In this document: positions 24,871 to 35,900 of the stretch, in pieces | Position numbering within the stretch: position 1 is the stretch's first letter | Layout: every line of letters starts with the position of its first letter | Assembly: GCA_024036415.1 (NCBI GenBank) | Contig: JAMWET010001300.1 | Span: 1,729,501 to 1,793,500 of the forward strand | Direction of reading: 5' to 3' | Source of the DNA: Prochilodus magdalenae | Lineage: Eukaryota; Chordata; Actinopteri; Characiformes; Prochilodontidae | Length of the DNA stretch: 64,000 nt | The notes under the pieces: generated by a model | Told to the model about the DNA's origin: nothing | The model's database searches: none | The model's input: the letters and a program-made list of their open reading frames with translations, nothing else | Made by a program: the position numbers and the translations under genes

Positions 24871-25480
24871 CCAAAGACCTCCACATGGTATATAGGCTCT
24901 ATACTCATGAAGAACTTTTATTTTGAAGAGTGGGTAATTAGACTTTTAATTAGTTTAGAGTCTTCCCATCAACTTAAAAAAAAAAATCTTGTTCCTCACT
25001 GCACACAGAGTGGGGGTCAAATCTACCTTCCATTTTGCTATATCAGGTGCAGACATGAATACTGAGTCAGAGCCATATCATCCCTTCATAGACGCTGAGT
25101 GAAAATGTGAAACACAGTCCTGCTCCCTGCTTTTATATTCCTCCTCTTTCTCTCATCTCTGTCGCCAGACGCTCAGTCATCTCCAGAACTCGGAGCATGC
25201 AGGCTCTCTTTCGTGACCATGTGCCATGGAATGCTGGCTCTGTAGTACCAAATATGGCAGTGTGATGTGTCATCTTCACCCAAGGGGTTCGCTAGCTAGA
25301 TGTGAGGTATACTAATGTTCTTAATTAGGCACATAAGTTAAAAAAAAAAAAGGATTTTGGTTCCGTTTCCTCTCAGAGCAATTCCTTTCTGATCACGAGG
25401 AGGCGTAAGGGCAACCATGTCAAAGGCTTGTTTAGTCACAAAAGTGCATGTCAAAAGGCATGTTGGTTTTTCAGTAACCC
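24871..25480. other. Upstream flank of serpine1, nothing recognised
   Basis: No gene or clear repeat, apart from short A-runs near 24975 and 25340. Confidence 0.35.
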
Positions 25481-25489
25481 CTGATAAGC

Positions 25490-25705
25490 CAGGATGAAAC
25501 TCTATAGCCCTGTATGCTAATCCAGAAAGCCTGTACGTTAGTTGTGAAATAAAGCGAAGGGGCCCCATGTTAATTCTAAGAGCCCTTGTTTTAGCTCTTA
25601 GGGCCTGTATACTAACCCTCAGGGTCTGAAAATTATTATGGTATGCTAACTTTAAGGCACTGTATCTTGACTCCAAGACCCTGTATGTGGGTTTCAGACT
25701 CTCAT
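25490..25705. repeat. Degenerate tandem repeat, unit about 20-30 bases
   Basis: Successive related units read 'agccctgtatgctaatccag', 'agcctgtacgttagttgtg', 'ggccccatgttaattctaag', 'agcccttgttttagctctta', 'gggcctgtatactaaccctc', 'ggtatgctaactttaagg', 'gcactgtatcttgactcca' and 'agaccctgtatgtgggtttc'. The shared core is roughly CCTGTATnCTAACTCTAAG. Antisense translation gives a repetitive leucine-rich frame, which I take to be a consequence of the repeat. It lies 0.7 kb upstream of the serpine1 promoter. Confidence 0.6.
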
Positions 25706-26339
25706 AATTACACATGTAGTAGTTATCAGATACATTATCATATTTCCTGAAACAGAAGTCTCTAGATGACCCTTTAATTCATAAAGCAAAACAGAAGAGA
25801 TATTTGTTGTACTACAGATTATTAAAAAATGTCTGTGCATGTTATTAAAATGATTTATACATAAAAGGATTTTATAACTGAATAGCAATAGGCCCATAGT
25901 TCATGGGGTGGTATATAAGTGGTGAGTGCAGTCCCAAAGTAACGGGTGACTGTATAATAAAACAATGTCTAAATTTACAGCCACCCCGAAGACTGAGTAG
26001 GCTTAGATCATCAGTACCCCGCACTTTGTTTAGATAGAGTATTCCACTGTTATTCTAATCTGTATCAACTTTAAGATCGGGCTAATCTCCTCTTCACCAG
26101 TCTGGCACAGCCAAACGAGGGCAATGAGTGTTCCATGTAACACAGTGAGTAGGTGTATGAGTGAGTGGGTTTGTAATTAGACTAAAGAACACTCTCAGAA
26201 GGTTCAGTGACTTTGAATTGTTGCCAATTCCTGTCAGCAGTCAGCAGCCAGAGTTCCCTGGAGTGAGCGGCCCGTAAAAAAAAAAAAAAAAGAAGGAAAA
26301 TGTGTATGTCTGTGTGAAACAGAGCGAGGGAGGGAGGAG

Positions 26340-26449
26340 AGATGGCTCAGGCTGGAAAAGCAGACAGAGATGACTTCATCACTTCCGTTAGCTGGAAGGG
26401 AGGAGGGGCTCCGAGATGTTTAAAAAGCGGGGAAGTGCACTCACACTCT
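26340..26449 (+). promoter_or_regulatory. serpine1: Candidate serpine1 core promoter
   Basis: A TATA-like string 'tttaaaaa' at 26419-26426 lies about 30 bases before the likely start of noncoding exon 1. Upstream are 'cagacaga' at 26361-26368, similar to Smad-binding CAGAC boxes, 'tgacttca' at 26371-26378, similar to an AP-1/CRE site, and G-rich boxes at 26397-26408 that could bind Sp1/KLF factors. In mammals the PAI-1 promoter responds to TGF-beta through Smad and AP-1/Sp1 sites. That these matches work the same way here is inference; no start-site data are visible. Confidence 0.55.
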
Positions 26450-26521
26450 CAGTCCATGCTTGTCAGGCACAAGGAGAAGACACTTCTACGAGCTTAAATC
26501 ACCAAAGCCTACTACCTTCAG
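26450..26521 (+). other. serpine1: serpine1 noncoding exon 1 (5' UTR), with short upstream ORF
   Basis: The exon end is set by a donor at 26522 ('cttcag|gtacgag'). The next acceptor, at 27349-27350, lies one base before the start codon, the same arrangement as human SERPINE1, whose exon 1 is noncoding. The 5' end is estimated from the TATA-like box. The exon holds an ATG at 26456 that opens a 13-codon frame ending with TAA at 26495-26497. If transcription starts upstream of 26456, this is a uORF that could lower translation of the main frame. Confidence 0.6.
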
Positions 26522-27351
26522 GTACGAGTCGTGCTTTGCTTGCACTTTTTGGAAATAACATTTGTGCTTTATTAGCACTATATCTGCATTGATGGTATAG
26601 TATGTATAACTTGTTACTAAAACAGCCTTATGAAATACATGCTTTGTCATCTGGATGGCACACTAAGAGAATTAGAGAGTGTATCCTTTAAAGGGATTGA
26701 GCTCATAGCCATGCTAAAGCCGTAATATGTGTTATAGCACATGTGTTATATATATGATATAATAATATTATATTGATTCTTTGATACAGGACAATGGGCT
26801 AGCTATAGCATGCGTATTAAAACTGCAATATGAGAGAGCTTTGACAGCTAGAACATGATTTATGTCCCCTGTATTATATGCTCCAGCCCACAAAGGTTCT
26901 TTTTTATGCCTGTTGGTGTTTATGAGAGTAAGAATAACCGATCCAGCCCAGTTTATTTTAGAAAGTCTGTAATTGGCTTTAGAAGACATGGGTCATTTAG
27001 TCAAGGTAGTCAAACAAAGCCAGAATAGCCCTATATTTACACTGGGGGTGTTGTAGAACAGGAGATAATTCATGCCTCTAAAACACATTCTTACATTTAA
27101 GTGTTCCTTGAGGTTTGGCAGAGGACCACTGGCTTTAGGCATTATTGCTCAAAGAAGAGCCTCACAGCTCAAACCAGTCTGGCCATTACATGCCATGGTT
27201 GGGATTAAATTTGCTTTGTGGGTTGCACTATTGCTTTTATAGCTCAGGGGAATGTTTTCAGTAAGCCCCATTCACCCGTTTACGGGAAGCTTACATGGGC
27301 AATGAAGAGCTAAAAATGTCCTATCCCACATTCTATCCCTCCTAACACAGA

Positions 27352-30045
27352 ATGCAGACCCTCTGTACATTCTTCATCCTGGCCGTTTGCGGCTCAGCGC
27401 TGGGTAGCGCCCTGCAGAAGCAGCAGACCGACTTTGGACTGCGGGTATTCTCAGAAGCTGCCCTTTCTCATCCGGGCCAAAACCTTGCCATGTCACCCTA
27501 TGGTGTATCCTCAGTCATGGGCATGATGCAGCTGGGAGCTTACGGCAGCACACTGAAGACGCTTCACACCCACATGGGCTACTCTTTGCAAGGTAATAAT
27601 AGAGACAGCACTTTAGAACTAGGACAGTTTGGGAATGGGTGTAGTGGGGAACTACTCCACACCTTTCTCTAACTCCTCGTCTCTATACCTACAGAACGTG
27701 GAATTCCTCGACAGCAGAGGCTTCTCCAGAGGGACTTGCACAGCGAACATGGAGTGGAGGTGGCTAGTGGAATAATGGTGGACAGAAAAATTCTCCTGGA
27801 GAAAAGCTTCCGACGCAGCCTTTCCAAAGCATTTCAGAGCGTCCCTCACCAGTTGGACTTTAGTCAGACAGAGGCTGCCCGCGAGGTCATCAACTCCTGG
27901 ATGTCAGACAGAACTGGAGGTGTGTGTGTGTGTCTGTGTGCATATGTAAACTAGAATGGCTGGTGTTTTCACATGATGCAATGGTTCTAGACTGGCTAAA
28001 GGCCTTCCCTCAAACTGCTTATCCAAGCCAAGAGCCAGTTATACTGATTGCAGGTTTTGAGATTATGATGTTTTGCCATTGTGTGAGGACAAACTGTTCC
28101 CTTGACCAGTTCTCAGGATGTCTTGAAGCCTTTTATGATTCTAGGACTATGAATGATGATAAATGATTGTGTAAGAGTGTATCGTGCTGTTTTCATGTAC
28201 AACAGCGACTGGACATTGCCACACAAGTCCTGAACTCTGTCCTCTGTTCCCCCCCCTCCACTCAGGCTTGATCCCAAACTTCCTGCCGTCAGGAGTGTTG
28301 AGTCAGCAGACACGTTTGGTGCTGTTGAATGCCGTCCACTTTCACGGCCTCTGGAAGACACCCTTCGACTCCAAGCTGACCATGGAGATGCTCTTCTATG
28401 GTGCTAATGGAAGTGTATCGACAGTGCCAATGATGAGAACAACCCAGAAATTCAACTATGGTAAGTATGGGAGTTGTAATGATTGGGGCTGTTACAGTAT
28501 ATAGTTTGACAGATAAAACTGGCCTTTATTAAAACTTTGGATAAAACTGGTAAAGTGCTCTAAATGCCTCTATAAATGCCAGATGAGAAAACACATACAG
28601 AAATGCAATGCAATTTTGAACAACAACACATTTATATATAAGCGCCGTTCTAAACCAACACTTCTCTCTGTCCAGGTGAGTTTGTTACAAAGGCAGGCGT
28701 TGATTACGATGTCATCGAGGTGCCGTATGAAGGAGACTCAATGAGCATGTTCCTGGTATCATCATATGAAAAGGATGTGCCACTGTCTGATCTGATTGTG
28801 GAGCTTAGCAGTAGCAAAGTCCAGGAATGGGCAAAGCAACTCAAGAAGGTTAACCGCCAGCTGGTGCTTCCCAGGTAAAAGAGAAAGATGCCATTCCACA
28901 GCTCCTAAATCTGAGTGAAAGAGTTTGATTATGTGAGTCTAATTCAGGTATTTGTATCCACATACAGGTTTTCTATCGATACAGAGGTCGATCTGAAGTC
29001 CACGCTGAACAGACTGGGTCTCGGAGACATCTTTAGCCAGACCAAGGCTGATTTCTCCCGCATCACTAGTAAGTTTAGTTCATTTTACACTTCCAGAAAC
29101 AAAGGTACCAAACAGGCTCTTTAAGAGTGGCACTATAGAGGAGCTACTGTTGGTTCTGTAGCCTCTTTCCGCAGGCCCTCTAGTGGCCATTCCACTGGAA
29201 ATGACTCCACTGGAATGATGTTTTTAGCTGATAATATCACATGAAAGATTTTTCCTTTTCTTTTATCAGATGAGCTATGACACTGTTGACTCACTGCTGA
29301 AGCAAAACAGGCAAATTGGTTTTAATGGCTCTTTGGAAAAATGGTTAAACATTGTAATTACTGGTTTCAGATTCAGCCATTTAAGGAAAAGTTCTTTGTG
29401 AAAGCTGGTTCTTCTATGGTCTCACTCTAAAGAATGCTTTGGAGCACCTGTAGTTTTAACACTGACTGCTTGAAGGGTTTTATATGCTTACAGATGTATC
29501 CAATGTAATGTTTCTGCTCTCCTTTTCTCTCTCAGCTGAAGAACCATTGTGTGTATCTGATGTCTTACAAAGAGTCAAGATAGAGGTGAATGAGGAGGGA
29601 ACCCAGGGCTCGTCTGCTACAGGTACAGACAAATCCCACTTACATATATATACCACATATAAAATATTGCCTGCAGCTACCAGCAGGTCCAGACTTCTAG
29701 TCCTCACTCCTATAACTAAAGTTCTCCATGTAATTACTGAATAATAAGCCTTATGATGTAATATTCCTGGAATTATGAGTGTTAAACGTATGAACTGACA
29801 GTAAATTATATTTGTGTTCCTACAGCTGCTATCATCTACTCTCGTATGGCTGTAGAGGAGCACGTTTTGGACCGCCCATTCCTCTTCCTTATCCAACACA
29901 AGCCAACAGGTGAGCTTTGCAGCCAGTAAATACTGAGCATGCACTGCTTGTATGCAATGTCTTAGCAGCTATACTGACTCTTCTGTTTACTTCCGCAGGC
30001 TCTGTGCTGTTTATGGGCCAAATCAACCAGCTTCAGAATCACTAG
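27352..30045 (+). CDS. serpine1: Plasminogen activator inhibitor 1 (serpin E1), 8 coding exons
   Basis: Secreted serine-protease inhibitor that traps tissue and urokinase plasminogen activators and so limits fibrinolysis. Coding exons: 27352-27592, 27695-27919, 28266-28460, 28676-28874, 28968-29068, 29536-29622, 29826-29909, 29999-30045; all introns are GT-AG and phases join cleanly to 392 residues (human about 402). Residues 1 to about 20 form a hydrophobic signal peptide ([16 protein letters not shown]). Serpin landmarks in order: [20 protein letters not shown] (44-63), [17 protein letters not shown] in exon 4, [12 protein letters not shown], the [16 protein letters not shown] strand in exon 5, the hinge and reactive loop [20 protein letters not shown] spanning exons 7-8, and the serpin signature LDRPFLFLI (364-372). 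The scissile pair is Arg356-Met357, the same as in human PAI-1, so it should inhibit arginine-specific plasminogen activators. The start follows directly after the exon 2 acceptor. ap1s1 lies about 2.4 kb downstream on the same strand, as in human. The exon 3 donor lies in a GT run. Confidence 0.97.
29095..29460. repeat. Dispersed repeat family R3 copy in serpine1 intron 6
   Basis: Words such as 'caggctctttaagagtggca', 'ggaaaagttctttgtgaaag', 'ctggttcttctatggtctca' and 'ctctaaagaatgctttggag' match the fish R3 MITE-like repeat. It makes up most of the largest intron within the coding part (29069-29535) and ends about 75 bases before the exon 7 acceptor. Confidence 0.65.
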
Positions 30046-30760
30046 CAAACCAGTTCTTTGTCTGAATTCAGACCAGAAGCTCAAAGACTAAGAACATTGT
30101 CCACACACTGATGGTGTCCACTGTCAAAGAACTTACTACTGAATCAATGCGGGTTTGGGGACAACATAAAGACTAGAAACCTGAAACTCAAAGCAAACAC
30201 ATCGGAATGCAGAAGCTTGCCTATATATAAGCCGTATGTTCAAGTGGAGAGTCTCTGCTTCTTATGCCATATGTGCATTAATTACTGGAATTCTAACATC
30301 AATAGGGAATGTAAAAAGGCGTATGTGTGCCAGAGAGGAATCATATACCAGTTAACAAAAGAATCAAGATGAAGGAAAAATCCACTGTAGGTCGTAAGCC
30401 TGCAAATGTCACTGTAATTTGGGATTAAGGACACAGTTTTAATGCACTCAGATTTATAATGCTCTGAAAAGAGCATAATCCCTGCAGTTCATTCTAAATC
30501 AACTTAAAGCTTAAAGAAACCATTTAAAACAACTGAATATTTTCCTTCCAGCAAGAACAAGGCGTATGAATTTTGATTGAGTATGTTTTGAAATGTTGAT
30601 GTTTATATTGCTTATCACACTCAGTGTTATTTTTGTGAAAGAAAGTTGTATTTAATATTTTTTTATATTTATACTGAAGGTTTTATTTACATGAAGTTGA
30701 TGCATTTGCACATTATATGTACATAATAAACATATTTGATTATTAAAGAGGCTTGCGTGT
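30046..30760 (+). other. serpine1: serpine1 3' UTR with polyadenylation signals
   Basis: After the stop codon there is AT-rich sequence with no coding frame. AATAAA lies at 30725-30730 and ATTAAA at 30742-30747, followed by a GT-rich stretch ('gcttgcgtgtgtagtacttt') typical of cleavage sites. AU-rich segments ('tgttatttttgtg', 'gtatttaatattttttta') just upstream resemble mRNA-destabilising elements; mammalian PAI-1 mRNA is known to be unstable through its 3' UTR. The extent of about 0.7 kb is inferred from these signals. Confidence 0.7.
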
Positions 30761-31039
30761 GTAGTACTTTTGTAGATAGGAGATTCGTTTGTAACTGGCG
30801 ACACCTGCTGTCCATAGATTCATATCGCCACAGAGGGCTCGAGTGGAATTTCACATGTTTCGTAACTTCTGTGACTGGCTTTAGGATGTAAACAAAGTTA
30901 TTTAGAGAACTTCTAGCATGTCCATGAGTTTTTAACTTGGGGGTGGTTGGAACCACTGTAGTGTTTTAAAGCCTTCCACAAAATGGTACGGAGTCATTGT
31001 ATTACGTCTGAGACACAGTTTTTTTAATCTTTATCAAAA

Positions 31040-31152
31040 CCACCTGGAAAGAAAGTCTGGTTTCATTGACTTCCATTAAAGCTAAATTAAGTTTTGCCCA
31101 CTCCTGCAAAGTTGCCACTTTTGAGATACTTTTCTTTGGGCAGTGGCAATCA
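31040..31152 (-). repeat. MITE family M1, partial copy, reverse orientation
   Basis: The segment 'gtctggtttcattgacttcc', followed by 'attaaagctaaattaagttt' and ending 'cttttctttgggcagtggc', is the reverse complement of the left half of the M1 copies at 41775 and 51026. Only that half is clear. Confidence 0.6.
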
Positions 31153-31399
31153 TTACAACAGTGTTGAAAATATTCAAAAATTCCACAGTAATTTCTTACA
31201 TATGTAGATACAGAGTTTAAATATCTTGATATATCAATGTTTGGCTAAAAACACCACTATAATATGCAATGCCGCTGTTCTCTGTTTTTTATAACTTAGG
31301 AACCCAAGCACTATATACTTCCACAACAAGTAGAGATATTCACATGTAAAGAGTTGTTTAGTAATGAATCTATATCTATTTAGAACCATGAACAAACAG
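31153..31399. other. Intergenic between serpine1 and ap1s1, AT-rich
   Basis: AT-rich sequence with no recognised feature, in the roughly 1.5 kb gap between the serpine1 poly(A) signals and the ap1s1 promoter. Confidence 0.4.
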
Positions 31400-31800
31400 A
31401 GAATCATTTGCATGATTAAAAAGGTTTACTGCAGCGTGAAAAGCTTCTTTAGATTGGGGGAAATGTGCTGTAGATGGTTTTATTTAAAGAAACTAGACTC
31501 CAGTAAAGCTGCAGAGGGTTTTTTTGTAGAACCTTTTTTTAAATGGGTTCTATTTAGCACCAAATAGTGTTATTCTATAATTACAAGCTGACATCATAAC
31601 AATAGCGGAACCCTTTCTTGTTGCCATATAGAACCCTTTCCAAAAAAAGCTAGAGCCTTCTACTGCATATGCTCAATTAACATAAGCAACTCTTTCACAA
31701 CGGTAAGACAATTTTAACCATGCAAAGATTTCTTGGCTGTATTTAGAACCATTTTCTTGACCGAAGAACCCTTAAAGAACCCTCTTTTTTAGAAATGTAG
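31400..31800. repeat. Dispersed repeat family R3 copy or cluster
   Basis: It contains 'tagaaccttttttt', 'aaatgggttctatttagcac', 'gaaccctttcttgttgccat', 'tagaaccctttcc', 'agaaccattttcttgacc' and 'gaacccttaaagaaccctc', the repeated AAGAACC/GGTTC words of the R3 family. It has probably more than one overlapping unit. Confidence 0.65.
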
Positions 31801-31919
31801 AGTCTAGACCATCAGATAAACTGGACGCTGGTCAGAATCAAACACCACAGTGCCACCACGGGTGAGAGGCAGCTAAACCAGAGACAGATGATCATTCAGT
31901 AACTGGCCTTGGTGATGAT

Positions 31920-32411
31920 GATAGTATAAAGAACTGACGTCACTCCTCTGTCTTACACATCTGACGTAAAATCAACCGTTGCTGTGGAAACCAGATCCGG
32001 GTTTGTCATGGCAACAAAATCCGATCACCTTGTAGAGGCCACTGTTACCACCGGTTATTACAAAGACATAAAGTGTGTCCTGGGCAGAAAATAGGTGTTA
32101 AATCATTCCTACACAGCCACGGTCGCCTCCAGGTTATTCAGCCGATGCAGGAATGTTCTGCTTGAAGAGAGTCTGTGCGGCTGTTTGACGCCTCGAGCCT
32201 GTAACGCGCAGTGCGCATGTGCGCTGAGGGCGATGACGCTAATCTACCTGACTCCTCTCCAGTCTGCCTCCCTCAGTGGGTCCATCAAACCCACCGAAGT
32301 ACGGAGCCTGAAACAGACATGAGGCATTAGTGTTTTGTGTTTCAGATGAAAACAGGTTCTGTCAGACGTTGTGATATCTAGAACGCTCTCTCTGGAGAAG
32401 CCGACAAAATG
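31920..32411 (+). promoter_or_regulatory. ap1s1: ap1s1 promoter and 5' UTR (CpG-rich)
   Basis: CpG-rich sequence without a TATA box, as expected of a housekeeping gene. At 32209-32225 'cagtgcgcatgtgcgctga' closely resembles an NRF1 site (TGCGCATGCGCA). 'gatgacgc' at 32231 resembles half a CRE. The 5' UTR should start between about 32240 and 32330. The start codon context is 'gccgacaaaATGg', with A at -3 and G at +4 in the unspliced sequence; after splicing +4 is the A of the second ATG. CpG-rich sequence continues into intron 1 to about 32500. Confidence 0.6.
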
Positions 32412-32895
32412 GTAAGTTTGAACTCAAGTGCCGCAGCGGCCAACCTAGACTTTGCCTGCTAACGTTAGCGGAGGAGCTAAAGCTAACCAGATAGCCGGTT
32501 AGCCACCTAGCATGTTCAGCTTCCGAGGAGCACATAAAACCCGGGTAAAACCCACCAGGGCTTGGCACTCTAATAATGCATAATATTTATCTGACCTCAT
32601 GCCGAGCCTTACAGTCAGATACTGGCCAGAGGACTGTTTGTTTGGTGTGTGTCGAATGTCTCGATGTTGTATTTGTCGACCGAGTGTTTTAGCATGACAC
32701 CTAACGAAATTACCTGGTTACCTAAGTTTTAGTTAGCTATGGACACCCGGTTTCCACTGCAGCTTTATACTATCAGCATGACAAAATTAAAAAAGTCACT
32801 TTTAAAGTTCAACTCTTTCCATGGGCTGTTTGGTTATTCATGACCGAAAGACCGGAAATGATTGTCTCACCTGTGTAGCCCTGTTAAAAAAAAAA

Positions 32896-32934
<39 letters not shown>

Positions 32935-35900
32935 CATAAAACACAGCTTAGACAGCTCACACATTTCTAACCACGCTAAAGGTTTAACTTAACTCGTTAT
33001 GTAACTTAAGTACGTTATTATGAATGTTGGACAGGGCAGGAATTATATCCTATAATACACTTTTCCAGGCAGAAGGTGATATCGGTTATTTAACATCTCC
33101 TGAGACTATTGATGTCTGCGCGTTTCTGTCAATTAAAGTATTATTAAGAGGCGTGTTGGCAATACTGTATTCTATTATAATGTAATTTAATAATATTGTA
33201 CTCAGATACACAATATATACATGTTCATAATAGTACATGGAGATATTGTGTCAAAGCACAGGCTGCAACTGCGAAGTAAGGTTATTATGACCGTGTTAGT
33301 CCGACTGCTAAATTTTCTCGCAGTAATGTAGTGAAATTAGATAAACTCTTCGGAAACTACATCATTCCCACCCCCAGCTATTAATTACACTGTAATAACT
33401 GATGGCCATCATGTCGTTCATTCTACCTAGCTACATTTTATGACATGTAAACACCTGTGATGTCTCCGGATGTTCACAGGCCATTTGAGTTATGAGTTGG
33501 TAAGTACACTCACGGCTAATGACGAAGTGCAGACCCATACATGACATGCACAGAGTTGTTTGTTTTGACACAATGTTAGATACTAAAATGGATAAATAGG
33601 ATCATGTGTAAAAGTAAAAATTAGTTTATTATTAAATGATTGTGTTTACTATTTCATAACTGGTTAAATGTATATCTGACGGGTGAAGAGCTGTGTGAAG
33701 TAGAGCTATGCAGAATGACAAAACGTGTTGTGGTAAGTTATGTTACAATACAGTACAATATGCTTTTCTAAATTGTTACACTAAATTTAGTGTAACACCG
33801 TATGACAAATACTTTTAGATGTGGTAAACTTTTAGATACTAGAACATTTATGGGACTGTATTCCATCATATGAGTTTAAAAACACTTTTTTAGATGTCAT
33901 GCAAAAAAAATGGAGATGCTTGCTTGCATATAGCCTGTGAGCTGTTGAATTAGACTGTTAGCGTGTTAGTGGTTTACAGGGCAGGGTAAGTGTGTGCGTG
34001 GACTTCCTTTATTTCACAAAATTCACCGGCAAGGAAGCGTTGTTTAGAAAGATAAGGGTCAAGTAGTGCCTGCTAATGTCATTTCTGTTACAAGTCGGTG
34101 AAGCACTTGTGTCATGAAATTCTAACAGCATATACGTTATGAAGAATATTATTCAGGCACCAGCAGCATTCTTTTTGTGACAATAACAGTGTATGCTGTG
34201 TTGTGCTGGAATATTGTCTTTTTCTGCAATATAAGTTCTGTTTTCCTCTTTTTTTTGAAAATAGACATACAAAAACAGCAGAGAACATTCACCTCTGTAA
34301 GTAAAATGGACTAGATTAGCTGTGGTCTGGCTATGTTTGTACTGTAGATTTTGTGTTTGATGTGTTAACAGTAGCTGCCCCGTAGCTGATGTTTTCGCTT
34401 TTGCATGTTGTTTTGAGACTAACTTCTGCTAGGCAAAAGTGCTCACAGATCACAATCAATTTTTAACCCAATGATGCACTATCTATCAATTTTACTAGTC
34501 TTCAATTGTATTAGTCTTCTATTTGTGATTTGACAATGTGAGTATCATTTTATAGCTGACATGCTGCTAAATAAAGGCTGCTAAATATAAGTCTAAAATA
34601 AGAGCAAGTACAATTTTTTTTGTCTGATCTGACATAGATGAGCAGAAGGTAGCTTTTCCCTCCTAGGAGGGTGCTATTTTTATCCATGGCCTCAATTAAT
34701 CTTGCTCTTCTGCAAGCTTCGTCACACCAGGCTATAAAAGCATGAAAGTGATATCAGATTAGATTCAACTTCCAATATGGGTATCAGTATGATAACGGGT
34801 ATACTTGATGTCAGTGTTAATTGTACATTAATTAACCTGACTATGAGTAGACATGAATGTGCATTTTAGGCAGTTTTAGTTTCCAGTCTGCATGTGGTCT
34901 AGTAGCAACAGAACAATCTAAGTTATGACCCTTGGTTGTTAAGAGCCAGTAATTACAAGTTAGTGACCACTGTCCATCCAAAAGGCTGTTTTAACCTGGT
35001 TTTCTTATTCTTAAAGAACATTTATCAGTCTTAAGCAGTTCTGGTCATTTTAGTTGTGTTGGTAAATGTAATTTGTTGTACTAGTATGTTCAAGTAGATC
35101 CTGGTATGAGATTGTTTATTCCACTGATGGTTATTTTGATTAGATTTGCAGTACCATACAATTATAAGTTATTCAGTTTTCAGAAAGACAGCAGGAGTAC
35201 AGCAGCTTGAAGGCCAAATATAATGTATTGAGTATGTCAGGATGTAATTGACTCTTTACTGTTCTCTGCCACACTTCCATTCTTAAAACTCAGCAGTTTG
35301 AACTAAGCTAATGTCTTTCTCGTGTGCACCAAAAATGGCTAGAGGGGATACTGCTGAGGAGATTAGAGATATGGGGAGCCAAAAAAGAAATTAGAAATTT
35401 TAATTAATAAATAAAGGGGTTTACATATCCCCTGAAGTTTGTCCTCATATCATGTATAAGCTTGAACAGAAACATACCTACGTGTGACCCACAACTCAGA
35501 AATTGGGACAATTGCGATTGTCAGCCTGCTGCTCAGCAAAAGAACATTTGACTTATCTTGCTTTTGGCAAAAAAACATCTAGGTGACCCCTAAGGTATAG
35601 CATTCTGTCAGTTCAGTTAATGCTAAAACGTTTCGGAAAAACTGGGTCCCGTAAAAACATGTATATGATTAATGCTACAATCCACCATAATCACATTATA
35701 CCAACAGTCAATTAAGGCGGGAGTGTGATGGTCTGCTTTTCCAAACCTAAAAAATACAGTTCACACAAAAATCCTTCAATGTAACCAACTTAAATCAATC
35801 CTGCAATAAAATGCCAAAAACATTCCCCCACAGTAATCTTACAGGATCATCCCAAGTTATCGCAAATGTTTGATTGCAATAACTGGCACAACCAGGTATT

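Noticed and set aside
29480..29944. 154-residue open frame on the - strand
   Set aside because: It runs antisense through serpine1 exons 7 and 8 and their introns; the sense exons are well supported and this frame has no recognisable domain.
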